From the NCBI GenBank assembly GCA_016165875.1, contig JABBOT010000080.1:49248032-49312031 (forward strand): a stretch of DNA of 64,000 bases. The letters run 5' to 3'. Every line of letters begins with the position of its first letter. Positions within the stretch are counted from its first letter, which is position 1. Under the pieces are notes generated by a model. That model saw only the letters and a program-made list of their open reading frames with translations. It had not been told where the DNA came from and made no database searches. The position numbers were made by a program, and so were the translations under genes. The stretch comes from Acanthopleura granulata (lineage: Eukaryota > Mollusca > Polyplacophora > Chitonida > Chitonidae). Shown one piece after another: positions 25,401-40,400 of this stretch.

Positions 25401-28400
25401 TTGGTTTGTACAGCTGAAAAGAGCGTGAGAATCCATACATCTTCTGAGTGTGAACATCATTTTACATCTAACATTCTGTGTCATCTGGTTGTCCTGATTT
25501 TTTTTCTATGGAGAGGATGGTGTATATATAGGTATGTATGAGCAGATTTGTCTTCATAAGATTGTTAAATTGACTGTGACACCAAGCAGAAAATTTAGAG
25601 AAAACAAAATTGTTCGTCAGGAAAATATGCAAGTGCCTTTGACCTATGCAAGAGCGATGTGATCTGAGTGCAATGGGATCTGCCTGTTTTCCTGTGTCAG
25701 TTACAAGATTGTGTGTTGTGATCAGAGAGGAGCAGCATCTGCGGTGATGAGGCAGGTGCACATTCCCCGCCCAGTGATTTCACGCAGCTTGTCAGGACCT
25801 ACAGAGACCTGACCATTCAACCTACATATTTATTTAAGAAATAGACAGTTGTGTACCCTGACAAGATGATTATATATGTTGCAATTTTAAAGATCTTATT
25901 GTAAAAATACAAAGAGGTTGAAACCACCTGCTTACTCAACAGAAGTCATTGTTTAGTGGAGGCTACATGTAAATTTTAGTGCAAATCATTCCTAATGATA
26001 GTAGAAACAAACAAGAGACACTCAATCCTGCATTTCATAGATGCGAAGTGGTTTTGTTCTTCAGTAGTCTGTCCCCCTCTCCCCAAGATTTGATATCTTG
26101 ACCAATTGATATATCCATTTTGTAAACAAGGTCAGTGAAGGCAGATAATAGCTTTCTTCCCACCCCCATCAGCCCTACATGTATATATCCAGTCAAATGG
26201 AATGCCCTGATGACATTTCAGTCTAAGGAGCATCTTTTAAAAATGTCTAACATGGTCAATTTTATGATGTTTGCCTGAGTTGCTGTATGTAATGTTTTGT
26301 GTATCTTGCCCTCTTTCCTGTAATGACCTTTAGAAAGTTTTACGATGCACAGCTATTCAGTTTGTGTGGACATTTATTAATGATATGGATTTAAACCTGG
26401 CCAGCTCATCGCAGATGTGACCACAACAGCACAAAAGGCTTCCTGAACTGTGTGGAGTTGACAAAACACTTCTGTCATCCAGAGTTTATTCACCATAGGA
26501 AAAATCTTGTTGCCCGAGGACATTATGTAATGGGCAGAATTACTTAAGTGGAAGAGTTGACAAGCAGCTGTGGCAAGCTCAAATGAGGTTAGGAGAACAA
26601 GATATGTCCTCATTCATATGTACTGTGTTTTTGCAAATTTGGCAGGACTACATCACTGAGTGGAAGGTAAAACAATCTGTGTTGTATGTTCAGAGTATAT
26701 GCCTTCCTAAACCAGTTCTAGGATGGTGACTTTTTTATACATGTAGCTGATAGAACTTGTGGTTCTTGCTCCAGCCACTTGTAGATCTATCTCTGTGCAT
26801 CAAGTCCCAGGCATTTCCTGTACTCCTGCCACTTGGAGGCCCCCCTCCATGGCCAACAAGCATATCCACCTCTCAAGTGGCGTATTCCGTGTTCAGTATA
26901 CATGTACTCATATCCGACAAGTTGCTACTTCAGTTAGCTGATGCACTTAAGCACATTACCCAATGCTACATGTAAAATTAGATACAGTGGTTACTTCCAG
27001 AGCATGGTGCCAAATTATGAGAAACACATTAACAAGAAGAAACCCTGAGACACTGAGGCTTGGTTTAGTGATATTTGCTCAGACAGTGCAGCATACGTGT
27101 AGTATAGTACCTTCAAACAGTAGACCTGATAGTTGAATGGTCATTTAGCTGAAGTGAAATTAAAGATAGATATAATTTTGAATAATGAATGACAACATAC
27201 ATGTAGTTCCTAACACGGTGAACAAGAACCTGTTCTTGAGTCAGTTTTTAACATAAGAAAACCCATTTACATTCAGTTGTGGCGTGAGAGCATTTCTCAG
27301 AAGTGAAGTCAGATTGAGCATGTGGGCCTGTATTGTGCTCCTTGACCACTTGTCAGTGACTCTGGAGATCCACTACTGTGGTCAGATTAGTACAGCCTTC
27401 CCCACATGGAGACTATCTTCTCAATCTGGTATTTGTCATCACATAAAAATAACAAATGGTTTGACTTATTCTGGCCCATGTCTGCTGTGTGTCCCACTAA
27501 CAGTGATGTTGCTGAGGAAGGATGATGACAGGATTTCCTGTCACTGTTCATGTGGTCCTCCTGAGTGGATAGCTGCTTCTGTTGGCTGCATGGCAGGACA
27601 GTCTGAGTGCAACATGCATACATAACCTGGTCAGAAATCAGCTGCATGTATCAGTCTTAGCAGCTTTCAGAGTGTTAACCTAAATAACATAGGTTAGGTG
27701 TAAGGGAAGCAAAAAATAAGGTCAAGGACGGCTGTGGAAATATTGGGAATTTTATTCGATAGGAGCAGCACAGTTACTGATTAACAGTTGTGTGTTTTTT
27801 GCAATTCTTATGAGATGGTAGACTGCCTGTACATTGTGGAACATCTTTATTTGATGTTGCAGATGTCTTTCTCAATTGACCATTTTCACACAAAAGATTC
27901 TGTACATTGCATTGCTATATATCTGTCAATTAATCATCAAGAATCATTGGTGCAAGCACGAGCGGTCCTGCACGCTAACATACATTCCTCTGTTCAACAA
28001 AAATCCATGTGTATGAAATGGTTTTCTGTCCAGACCTGAGTGAAGCCAGTTTCTTCTTCTCTCGAATTATCCAAGTCCCAAAGTACACATATACATGGTT
28101 GAGTACAAGAGTGAAACAAATAGTGACAACATACATGTGTGATGAGTGTGTGGCTGTAGAACATGGTCGACGCAGCCTTGAGTCGGGACAAACTCATTGA
28201 GGACAGATGTATATGATGGAGTCACAGGCACAGCTGTTAGGGTCACAGCAAGTGACAGGTGACCAGAAATCACACATGGCAGGGGTGCTGACATGTATGA
28301 TAATACTGACTGTTGTTGGGTACATGTCTTGATAAACTAAATATATGAAAAGCCTATTTGTTTTACTGTAAAAGAAAAGATAACACTGGATGAAATATAT

Positions 28401-31400
28401 ATATGTATCGATAAAGAATCTCATTCATAGTTCACAAACTTCAGTTTTTATTTTTATGATTTAGGATAAGTGAGAAATTGCAGTTCAAAGTATGCAAAAA
28501 TTGGGTGTTTGGTTTTCTAAAATGGCACATCCCATAACCTCGTAAGAATTCCAGATTAAAAGATGTTTTATAGAGTTACCAAGCACATAATCACAGTGTC
28601 AATACCCATTTAGGCCTGTATTGACCTCTCTTCTGAAATAACTTTGGTTATACTTTTTGTTTTTTCTTTTAACAAATACATGATGTTCATTCTCCAAACT
28701 GTAGTGTCCATCATAACTACATGTGCATGTTATAGTATAGATACAAATTTGTGTATGTTAGCATTGGGTTTGGCCTACCACTGTGATACATGTGTTACAA
28801 GTAATGACGTAAGAGACATTACAATCCAAACAAGCAGACAAATTATACATTTTGCTTTTGAAGGAAAAAGTCCCATTTGTATCTTTGCACGTTTTCTAAA
28901 CAGCCATGTACATAACTTAAGACTCATGTACATTTAGGGAACACTGTCGGACCTCCAGTTCGAACAGATGTGTCATTAAAATTTGATGGGTTATCCATTG
29001 CACAGATTTGCGCATATTTTTATGTGTTTGTTTAGTATGGACGGATGTTCCAGTTCTCTACATATTGCTACATAAATAGAATGTCTGCTGGATAACTGAG
29101 AGTTAACCCTAGACACTATTGAGCAGACAAGATGGACTAGTCAAATTAGGATTGGTTGACAGACCATCCATTTCATTTTGGTATGGCTCTCTTCTCTACA
29201 TTGGACCCAAACCTGGAAGAGTCCTGAAAACCTGTTCCAATGTGCCCGTAGATTTTGCCATGGTATAGATTATCCTGCTATCACTTTGTTGGGCCTTGAT
29301 GATGGTCAGACCTTAATGACAAGTGGTCATTTGCAAAGTCCAGCGTTCATTGAAAATCACTTCTCATCTTTCATCAGTGTGGCGTATGTCACGTGAAAAA
29401 TTAGTAACTTGTGCAAAATTTAATGGGTTATGCCACTCAATCTGGTTTTTTCTGCCCATAAACCTGACTTCCATTGTAGAAGTGAAAAATCCTTACAGTG
29501 AATATGGCATTAAAGAACAATCAAATAAATAAACATGGTGTGGATATTTATTAATGTGACACTTGTGGGAGAGCGTGGTCAAGCGAACATGATGGTTCTG
29601 CTTTGTGGGAGTGCGTGGTCCCGCGGACATAATGGTTCTGCCTTGTGGGAGTGCGTGGTCATGCGAACATGATGGTTCTCCCTTGTGGGAGAGCATGGTC
29701 ATGCGGACATGATGGTTCTGCCTTGTGGGAATGCATGGTCATGCGAACATGATGGTTCTGCCTTGTGGGAGAGCATGGTCATGCGGACATGATGGTTCTG
29801 CCTTGTGGGAGTGCGTGGTCGTGCGAATATGATGGTTCTGCCTTGTGGGAGTGCGTGGTCGTGTGGACATGATGGTTCTGCCTTGTGGGAGTGCGTGGTC
29901 GTGCGAACATGATGGTTCTGCCTTGTGGGAGTGCATGGTCGTGCGGACATGATGGTTCTGCCTTGTGGGAGTGCGTGGTCGTGCGAACATGATGGTTCTG
30001 CCTTGTGGGAGTGCATGGTCGTGCGGACATGATGGTTCTGCCTTGTGGGAGTGCGTGGTCATGCGGACATGATGGTTCTGCCTTGTGGGAGTGCATGGTC
30101 ATGCAAACATGATGGTTCTGGCCTTTCTTGACAAGTCGTGTACTGTGCTTCAGGCAGATCTCGGAGGTCATGGTGATCAGTGTTGAAATATGCAGAGAAA
30201 GGTATTCAAGTTTAGCCGTAAATGATAAAAAAACAAAAACAGTTTCTTAGAGGTGTACATTTTATCTTGTTTAAGCTTCTAAACACTTAAATTTGTTAAC
30301 CCTGATTGTTGATGGTGGTTAAAGCTTAGAAAGATGGTTCAGATCTGCACAGGCTTGTAGATAAGGCAAATGTAGCAGGTGACAGTTGACTACCCGGAGG
30401 TTTAGTGTTTAACAGGCTTGGTATTGAGGTAGTCAAGTGTGTATGGTGGAGAAGAATGCTGGTAAAAGCCCAGCCCCTGTGGCCTATTGTTTGTGCTGGT
30501 TAGACATACCCTAGAGAAAGAGCCTGTAATCTAAGCAGAAGGTGAAGAGGTGAGTTTCTCAGGTAGATATAGGTATATCCTCTTTCACCTGTTTGCTTGG
30601 ATAAACTTCAGCCCAGCCCAATCTACCGTAGAGTTCAGCATAGTTTTCAATATGCTAAATGTTCTAGTTAGAAGTTAAGTTTAGATTATAGCTCTACTCA
30701 GTAAAAACATCTTTCATATCCCAGCATATGAAATTCTTCTAATGTACTTGCATTTTACATAAAAAAGGAACCTCTAGTACAGAATTACAGTACTTTTGTT
30801 GCGTACACTCTAATGCACATCTAGCCTGGCTGCTGTTCGTCTGTGTATGTGTTGGTATGTGCGCATGGCTTACTGTTCGCTAGTATTCTCTGCCCTGTGG
30901 CTTGCTGTTGGTTAGTATTTCTTGCCCTGTGGCCATATCTCGCACAGATTCAGGAACATCTTGGACACATTCCATTTAGCCTTGTATTCATTTTCACCAC
31001 TCCAGCAACATTAACTCCTAACTGAGATTGATTGTTCACACTCTGCAGGTTTTTAGTGTCTTTAAATGTTAATGAATTTGCTAACATAAAAAGATATTGA
31101 ACGCATGTCCATGATTATATCGTACTATATATTTAGTTTCTACATGGAGTTTGCTGGCAGGTTACATATAAACTAAACCCCCCCATCCCCTTTTAGCCTA
31201 GGGAGTAGTTTGTAATGGTGCCACACCTTTGTCTTGGCTGTATCCTCAGGTTAGCATTACAGCTTTTAAACTCCTGATGTTTGATCACCATAAGAGGCCT
31301 GGGGTTGACGTATTAGTGCTCTTCACATATACATCTACAGTGTATACATGAGTGAAATGTCACATCTAGTGAAACGTCACACTGTTCAGACACCTTCGGC

Positions 31401-34400
31401 ATGTCAGTTATTTTCACATCTTTCTTGTGATTTTGATTAAGAGTATGAAAAGCTGAGGACAGAAAGGATTGGCTGCACTAATGGGTTAAATGGCCCCAGT
31501 ATCCCCAAATAGGGCAGGCCTATGATGGGTAGGAGTAGATGGCTGTTGGTAGACTGCCACATGTACTTTTTGAAAGCTGGTAGTTTACTGCATTTTAACT
31601 CCTAGTGGTTTCCACTTTAGTTGTAGTGTTTGATTTGTGGAACCCTCATTTAGCAGTTCTTCATCTACGTGTACACATATGGCTAGTGTGGCTATTAACA
31701 GTAACCTGTAGATAGATGGATGTATTGGATAGGATGAATTATGAATGTCGTGGGGCAGATGGCTTCACTTCAGCCCACAATGGTGCAGAAATCCACACCA
31801 AAACCATGTCGGATATCTCTGAATAAAGATGCTGCTTAGTCGCCGTTAGTGCCTCAAGTTTATGTCCTTTACATGTCTATTTAAGATTCCTCTGGGGAAA
31901 GAGACTAAGCAAATCAATACAGAGCCAGAGGAAACTCTGTATTCCGGGAACATATTAGATACTGAGCTACATTGTGTGTTGTCTACCAGGACAGCAGAGG
32001 AGTCTAAAGGCTGGAGTGGGCAGTAGACAGTCATCCAGACATCTTACTGGACCTCCACTTCTAACAGCTGATACTATGAAGAATTAAACGGGCAAAATTA
32101 AAAGAATTCTAATTCAGATGCTCTCCAGGTGCCTGTTGTGCCCAGCTTGTAATGGTCCTGTGTCAAACCTGACCACAATGTAAAACGTACATGTAATTCT
32201 GCTGAACTACATATATTTCGTGTTATTTAATGTGAACTGAACCTTCCGTTGAATTGTGAAACAGGTGCCTACTTGTTATGATGTACATTATACCGTACAT
32301 TCTTTTGACTTTAGTGCTTTAATATAATGTGACATTTCACGTATCTGTAATTTAAATTTTATTTCAATGATTTCCATTATCATTGTGAAAGTCTTACGTA
32401 TACAAATTCCCAAAGACATATTTCCCACATATCCATTTATTCACATGTTCTCTAGTTAATCAGGTTGTGACAGAACTGGCCCTTGGCCATTGGACGTGGG
32501 AGCATGTTATAATCCAGCCACTAGGTGGCTACGGCGTGAGGTTAGAGAGATTGCTAGGTACACGGTGACGCCAGAAGGTCTGAAAAAATTCTCAGCTACC
32601 TGTGTGTGGAAATTGACCCAGTCGTGGAGCTGATGCATGTAAGACAAACGCACATATTTGTTTTCGTAATATTTTGTGAATTGACAATGTGACATGGACA
32701 GTTACAGGTACATGAGGCTGTGATAGTTTTATTCCTGAAGGCTTTAGACCAGTCTCTGCACATCTACTGAGGTGTGAGGCTGGTACATACAGGTGTGTCT
32801 TGATGACTTGATACTGACCACCTGCCTCTATAAGGTATGTGCCTGTATGTTTCCAAACTCTAACATATACATCTACCCATGCTTCCTAATAGCCTAGGTG
32901 ATCTCTGTGAGATACCAACCCAGGGCAAGTTATAAAGCACATGTACATAGGGCTGGAAGATGTATGGCAAGTGTTTTGATGAGATCATGGGTTCTTAAAC
33001 GTTATCATCCACATGGCTGGAATAAGCACCATTCATATATAGTGATACTGTGGAACCTCATGTAAGTTAGCACTGCCATAAATGAACTAAAATTCGTCAA
33101 AGGAAGTGCACTTTTGGAAGCAAATTAAGATAAAAAAATATGTGTTGGTGCTGAAATGTTTTTTTCCCAGGAGGATGTCAACCTGTCTACCAAATAAACT
33201 TCAAAATACCCTTCTGCAATGAACAGAACTTTCAGAATCAGGAAAATAGTCAAGGACAAACTTGTAGGTGATTTAAGGTATCTAATTCCAGGAGTCCTGG
33301 TCCATGAATATGGTCACCGTGAAACCTGTCTGTACATACGTCACATACATTATAAATCTTGCTCCTGCGTGAATAGTTATGCCACTCCTACATTTTACTT
33401 GCTTCACATAAATCAAGGTAAGATTAGACCATTGTGAGACTGTGGGACTAGTGATATTGTTTTCTGGTCTAATATTGACAGATACATGCCCAAACCTTCC
33501 CAGTAATATAAACTCTTGTTTTGAATTTCATTGTTAATAAACTGTCATGCCTAGGCAAAAATGAATTCATGAATGCGCTGATTCCATTGGACTCTTCTAT
33601 GTACAACCTTTAGATGTGTATACTTACTAAAGCATGCTGTCCTTCCCACTCACTGAACTCGCCAGAATCTGGTGATAGGAATATGCTGACATAAATGCCG
33701 TATCATATGTCTTGCGTGGGTTGTTTCATTATGGGCTCTTTACAGTGTGATGTATATGCTTCAGACAATATCCTCAGTCTTAGCAAAGTATTTATACCGT
33801 GGACTGGCAGACTGCATAAGATTCAGGTCGCATGCAGGAAAGTTCCAGATGTGTTTGTGGTTTTAGACTTTCCTCCTTTAGCAACATTTTGCCAGTGAAG
33901 GGAGAAGACAATGGGGGGAAAACCAAGGTTTTATTTGTTCGACAATATGGTCTCCATGTGAATAATTGTAAAAGCACAGAAGTGCATCTAGATAATTCCA
34001 ATCCCATAGAAGTGCAGAGTTAATTTTCACTGGCAGTACTTTATGTTGTAGTCTTTTGCTTTTCTGGCATTAAGGTGAGGCATATTGTGCCGTTCTCCAA
34101 TCCTTTGTCCTGCTACTTCCTATGTGCTATGTACATGCACATAGAATGTTAGGAAATGCCTCTGTGTTAGAGAAATAACTCAGATACCTAAGGACAATGA
34201 ATGACCAGGAGTGGTATGATATGGCTGTATACCTGGACACATTTATCCGTGTTAGATATTGTAGGAAGGGCTGTTATGCTTTAAGAACAGCTTACATTTT
34301 GATTTCTAGAGCTCTAGAGATAATTCTGGCTTGTTTAAGCTTTTCCTTGTAGCCATGGTCACTTAATAGCTCGCATGTTAGCCGTTGGATATTATCATGT

Positions 34401-37400
34401 AGATGTACTTGTGTAATCTTGTGAGAAACTTTTAAAAGTGCACTGTTCTTGGATTCCTTAGGTGCTTATATATGTTTGCTTCCCTTTTTCATGTACATGA
34501 TTTTTAGATTACTGTTCTGTTTATAAGGACATGTACTGTATTGGTGAAATTATGCTTTCCCAAAGAGACCCACAACAATATCTGATGCCTACATGCGTAC
34601 AAACTTTTATAAGCGGACACTTGATCAGATGGTTGAATTCAAATATGTTTGTTTTTTATGGTAATCTGCCAAACCCTTATCTATAAATATTCAGAAAAAG
34701 GAGATGTGTGGCCTGCATAGGAACTGTTTTTTCCCCTGAAGCCAGCTGCACATGTTTCTTATGCCTGTGGGTCATACAGGGATTTAATTTTGTGAGTTAT
34801 AGATCACTATCTGTATCTAGGATAAGACTGTTCTACACAACCCGGACATATCAAGGCTTTATGTCTCGTGTGACCTCTTTGTCTCCCTCAGCCAGCAGGC
34901 TGGAGTCTAACCAAGGCTTGGTGACTCCTAGCTGGTGTGTCATCGATCACAGGGGAACAGCTGTACCCTGTTATGTCTGAACTCACTCTTCCTACAAACA
35001 TGTGATAAGGAAGCTGAAACGACAATATAGGAAGTATCCAGATTTGAACTGCTTGCTGAAATGGAATGAGAGAGTCATGTGCGGTAATCAAAGTCTGGCC
35101 AGTGAATTTCTAGAATGTTTACTTCTCCAGATCCCGTTTGCAAAGTCATAAAAAAAAAAAAAAAAGACAACAAGTATAACCAAAGTTGTTTAAGGAGAGA
35201 ATTCCCTACAGACCTTAATGGGCATTGGCATTTTTTTTTATAACGTGCTTGGTAACTCTATAAATCACCATTTAATCTGGAATTCTTACGAGAACATGGG
35301 ATACGCCATTTTAGAGAGACGGGAAACACGATGTCATCTGTCCCCGACACTCTTCAGTATTAGAGGCAAGACACTCTTTTGTGTGGGAAGTATGGTCCTC
35401 GTGGTTGTGACAGTCAAAGGCTATGCATTGCAGCCTCCTTGTTGAAACCTTTAGGAATAACCCCACAACTTGCTGAAAATGGCTTTAAAGTACGTGTATA
35501 TCAGAATTGTCTTGTAAGGAGAAGCAAAACATCTGATTTAACATTACTACTTTATGGCAAAATGATGATCTAGGAACGGGTGATGTCACAGTGGAAACAG
35601 ATGCCTTCTCAGCTGGTAGAAATATCTTGCACTGGATTGGTTAAGATTGAGAGCATGGCGATTCATCTTCCTATGAATCATGCTTTTGCTTACCTTGAAT
35701 TGCGATATCTTGGTTATCCTCCATCAAAAAATAAAAAGTGACATATTTTTAAGTATGGATGGGATTCTTTATGGACACATACATGTATGGTTGCAGATTT
35801 GGTCTAGTGTTGTCTCTTTTTTTGAGTTCTGCATGCATTTTGCCACAAAATAAAATTACCATTTAATGGTGGATTATCTTGGCATGTGCACATACCATTG
35901 TGTAAGTTAAACATTCTGCAGTATGGCTTAAAAGTGACATCAACTATAAATGTTACTGTGTGTTTCCCGGGATAAGTGCATGTAGATGGTGTGTGTTGAG
36001 GCACTTGTGGTTTATAAGCCTGGCCTGTCAGATCAGCTGAGGATCACAGTGACTGAATTAAGCTGTTAAGGCTGATGTGAAGACTTCTGCGAATAGTTGA
36101 CCTGCATCAGTTGCCAGCACTGGTATTGACTTCTGACTTATCTGTAATGGGTTATCTCCCCTGGAACCCTCATTAATCACCTGGATGAGCTGCCTGGCAC
36201 AGACAACTAAAGCTGTGTGGTGGAGGAGAAGTTAAGTGATGGACAGCATTTGTTATTGTTAGAGGCAAAGAAAGGTTGTTAGGGCAGGGGTACAGAGGAG
36301 TTGTGCCCTAGGTTTATCGCCTCCTGGTTGCTGGTTTCCTGGTGATTATAAACCTGAGCATTTTTCTTGTCAAAGGTAGTCATAGGTGATACAACCTTGA
36401 AGCAGAGTTCTACTCCCAAAGAGACCAGTGATTTAAACTCCAGCTTATCTGAGAATATGTTTGGGCTTGCTGCTGTCACTCTTCCATATGAGCAAGAGAG
36501 GACAGAAGTTATTTTCACCTGCAGAATGTTGTGGAGCCATGGTTTTTAAATGGTAACTGCACACAGTGGCATGTGTTCAGGTACATGTATAAGATAGAAA
36601 GTGATCACCAGCAGAGTTAACCCAAAAAAATTCACCCTGCGACATGAAAAAAAAAAATAACATTCTTTGGGTTTGGGTTTTTGTTTTTTTGGGAGTGGTT
36701 CACCTTGTAATGTGAAAACAGGTGTATTGTTCGGTAGAATGCTGCATAGTTCTGCGTATTGCCATATCAGATGGGGTTTTATTTACTTTAGGGGAAGACA
36801 TTTTTCTGCATTTTTAAAGTCAAATGAAAGTCTGTGAAACAAGGATTACATTACAGTTTGTGCTCTGTGTGCACATGTTGACATTGTATCTGATGTTCTC
36901 TCTGTTGCACATTTACATGTAACTGAACTGGTCCTATTGACATGCAGATTTATTTAGTAATCATTATGATTTCTTTGTTTTGCAGAACTGATCTGTGGCT
37001 ACAAAATTCACAAGAGAGAACATAATCGCATTCCGTTTGTGATTCGGGTGACAGACCGTGTGACAGGTTTGGCTACAATCAAACTCAGCGCTAAGGCCAA
37101 AAACATTAACTATGAGAAGAGAAAAGAATACAAGTTTTCCATTTCGGCGTATGACTGCCCAGATGGAGCAAGGCGATACTCAGACCGGTGAGTAGTGAAT
37201 GGCTAGTCCCCAGCCTCCACCTGGTTTTCTACACCCAGAAATGTACTGAAATTACCCATGAACAGTTTCAGTGTGGCCAAAAACGACAATAACCAAATAC
37301 ATTAGTTTTTATATAGACTAAAGCTACTGCTTCCTGTTAAGTGTGCAAATAAGGTGAAAAGAAGCAGAAACATCTTTAAAATGACTTTTTTTTTTTTTTT

Positions 37401-40400
37401 TTTTTTTTTTCTTCTTGAGGAAAGTCTTCAATTTTCAGTCTCAGCTGTGCATCATGTGTTAAGCTTTGATTGTCAGAGGATGAATTTTCCACAGTTAGAT
37501 TTGCCTGAAAGTTGTCCAATTATTATAATAAGTGTCTATGTAGCTTGAAAAAGTTGAATTCAGTGAGTCGTGGCGTAGAGAGCTCTGCAGTAATTAGGGA
37601 ACAGAGTAATGTGTCGCGTTCCGAACCAAGGCCATCTAGCTGCTCTGAATCAATTACTCTCTAGCAGCACGTGCCCGCCACTCGTGCTGCTCGCTGTCTG
37701 ACCAGCATACCATGCCGGGCCACAAGGTGAGTGGTAATGACGGCACTGTCATCTAACAGCATTCTTCCTGTCACTGTTACGCAGTATGTGAGAAGTAACT
37801 GATAGCAAACTCTCCTGTGCAGGTGTTGATGCAATTGCCACACATCAGGCAGAAACCTATAATGTTAGAGTTGATTAAAGAGATTGAAATTTGAGTAAAA
37901 GTGCTTTATATTTTTTCACAAATCTTTCTCTAATTTTGATACACCTTGTTTTATACCTTACACAACATGTGAATTGAACACCATTATGACTGTTTTTAAT
38001 TACAGAATGAACATGTAGATTTACAATACATTTGCAAGGTGGTCTGATTTATCTTTGTGGAGGATGATCGGCTCTCAGTGTCTGATTTATCTTTGTGGAG
38101 GATGATCGGCTCTCAATGTCTGATTTATCTTTGTGGAGGATGATCGGCTCTCAGTGTCTGATTTATCTTTGTGGAGGATGATCGGCTCTCAGTGTCTGAT
38201 TTATCTTTGTGGAGGATGATCGGCTCTCAATGTTGATTTTTAGCGGGTTTATCATTATGACACCCCTTATAGGAGACACAGAGTGCAATTTACACACCTG
38301 GCTTCATTATTGCCCAGACTTTTAATTATGTCAGGGGTGTGTAGACCTGTAGGTTTTGTTTGAGGATTATGAATGTGAGGGAGTGTCACTAACAACACGC
38401 CTCTACTACAAGGCCTGGGATACTCATGTTTCATCTTGCATATAAGTGAGGAGGGGTAGTACCCAAGTGGTAGAGGATTGTTCTCCAATCCCATCCTCAT
38501 AGAGAGAATCTTCAGCATTGCCACACCTCTAATTTTGTTGGCTCATAAAGCCAATAAGCTCAGGTAGCATTGTTAGTGAATTTTCATGTAGACACGTATA
38601 CATTGGGGAAGTATTCAGGTAATACACGCCAAAGGTCTGGCAGTTCACCAAAGACTTCAGTTTTCCTCTACCCACAAATCAGACCTCATAACTTAAGTGG
38701 ACAACATGCTGATGAATTCTTGTGTATGGGGGCGGTCAGTTATTTTGTCCTGCCATTTCAACCTTGCCACTAATTAATATGTATATACAAGCTTGAGAAG
38801 CCAGAGTAATACTTCTGTGTTGGGGGGCCTCCATGGCTCAGTCGGTTAGCGCGCTATCACAGCACAATGATCCGAAGCCTCCCACCAATGCGGTCGCTGT
38901 GAGTTCAAGTTCAGCTCATGCTGGCTTCCTCTCCGGCTATATGTGGGAAGGTCTGCCAGCAACCTGCGGACGGCAGTGGGTTGTGCCCGGTTTCCTCCCA
39001 CCATAACGCTGGTCGCTGTCGTGTAAGTGAAATATTCTTGAGTACAGTGTAAAACACCAGTCAAATAAATAAATAAATTAATAAAGTTCTGTCTTGAATA
39101 TTTCCAGAGCCAGGGTGATTGTTCGAGTCACAGACAAGGATGAAAGTGTACCAAAGTTTGACAAAGACGCATACATCATTGAGCTTGAAGAGAAGAGAAT
39201 GTATGACAATGTCCTGAAAGTCAGTGCGTTAGACTTGGATCGTTCTCCAGAGTTTGGGGAGATCTGCGACTACAAGATCCTCACCCCGAATGAACCATTC
39301 TCCATTGACAGTACAGGTCAGTACTAAATCCATATATTATCTGATGAATTTGTCAGAACAGAATGTATGTGAACCTCCATCGGATATAGTGATGCTCCCA
39401 TGTACCTGGACATGCTGCCTTTGAAGTTGTCTAGAACAGCTGTAGTTCACTTAGAATAGGGTGAAGACCTAGGTTTTAGAACCAGAAGTAATATTTTATG
39501 ACCTTGATTTGTCTCAAAAAAACAGACTTCCTAAGATGAATTGTGGGACAGATAGGGGTATATATACCTGTAAATGTGTCTTGAGTGAAGGCTGCTTGGT
39601 TTCTGATGCACCACACGTGTACATGGTGTTTTACTTATAATGAGCAGGAACCATCAAGACTACAAGGAAGCTGGATTACTCTCAACGTACCAATCACATC
39701 CTGGCAGTGGTGGCCGAGGACTGTGCCCACCGACAATCTGCTCCCGTCATGGTGAACATCAAGGTGCTGAAGACCTGTGGCTGGCATGGTAAGGACATGT
39801 GCAGTGCTCCTCACATGGCAGCTGCTGCTTATCCTAGCTCTGCTGCTGCTGCTGAAATATCTGAGACAGATACATGCTAGTTGGCATTGAAGTCTGGTGT
39901 CCTCAAAGCATGTTTTTTTGAAAACCTGGCTATTGTGAAATTTAGCATTGTTTTGCTAAAGCTAATATAAAATATAGAACTGTTCTAAGTTGTGAAATGG
40001 GTGTGTACACACAAATATGTTAAGACTGTACAGACGTTACATACTTGTATGGATTAAAAACTTCAGGCTTAAAGTGTTGCCAGTATTTGGGTCTTAATCA
40101 GTAGTTACAGAGAGAGAGAGGACATGTTTACCTTTACTTTCTTGCTATCTACTTATTTTCTTGGGTTGACATCCCTTTGGCCAAGGGGTAGTGTCGTAGT
40201 GGGCGACGTCTGTCTGTCCACATTCTTTGTAAATGCTCTATCTCTAGAAGGGTTTATACAATGTTTACCAAACCTATCCCACACCTACACGTTGGCATGA
40301 GGAGCAACCCTATTGATTTTCATCGATCTTGACCTTTTTATGCAAGGTCTGAGGTCATTTGAGTTAAATTTTATAAAAGGCTTGTAAAAGCTCTATGTCT

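Larger units (their letters stand above)
24203..36985 (+). other. CLSTN: Calsyntenin intron 2 (12.8 kb)
   Basis: The largest intron of the gene. Apart from a SINE tail at 29425-29535 and a 40-bp array at 29561-30120, it is AT-rich unique DNA. The short open frames show no recognisable domain. A poly(A) run of 17 lies near 35150. Confidence 0.85.
37188..39107 (+). other. CLSTN: Calsyntenin intron 3 with repeats
   Basis: Contains a poly(T) run of about 26 (37386-37411), a 38-bp tandem repeat and a full-length SINE that ends only about 12 bases from exon 4. Confidence 0.9.

Noticed and set aside
38823..38900. tRNA gene
   Set aside because: Box A and box B-like sequence is followed by a SINE body and A/T-rich tail and bounded by a target duplication, so it is a SINE head.
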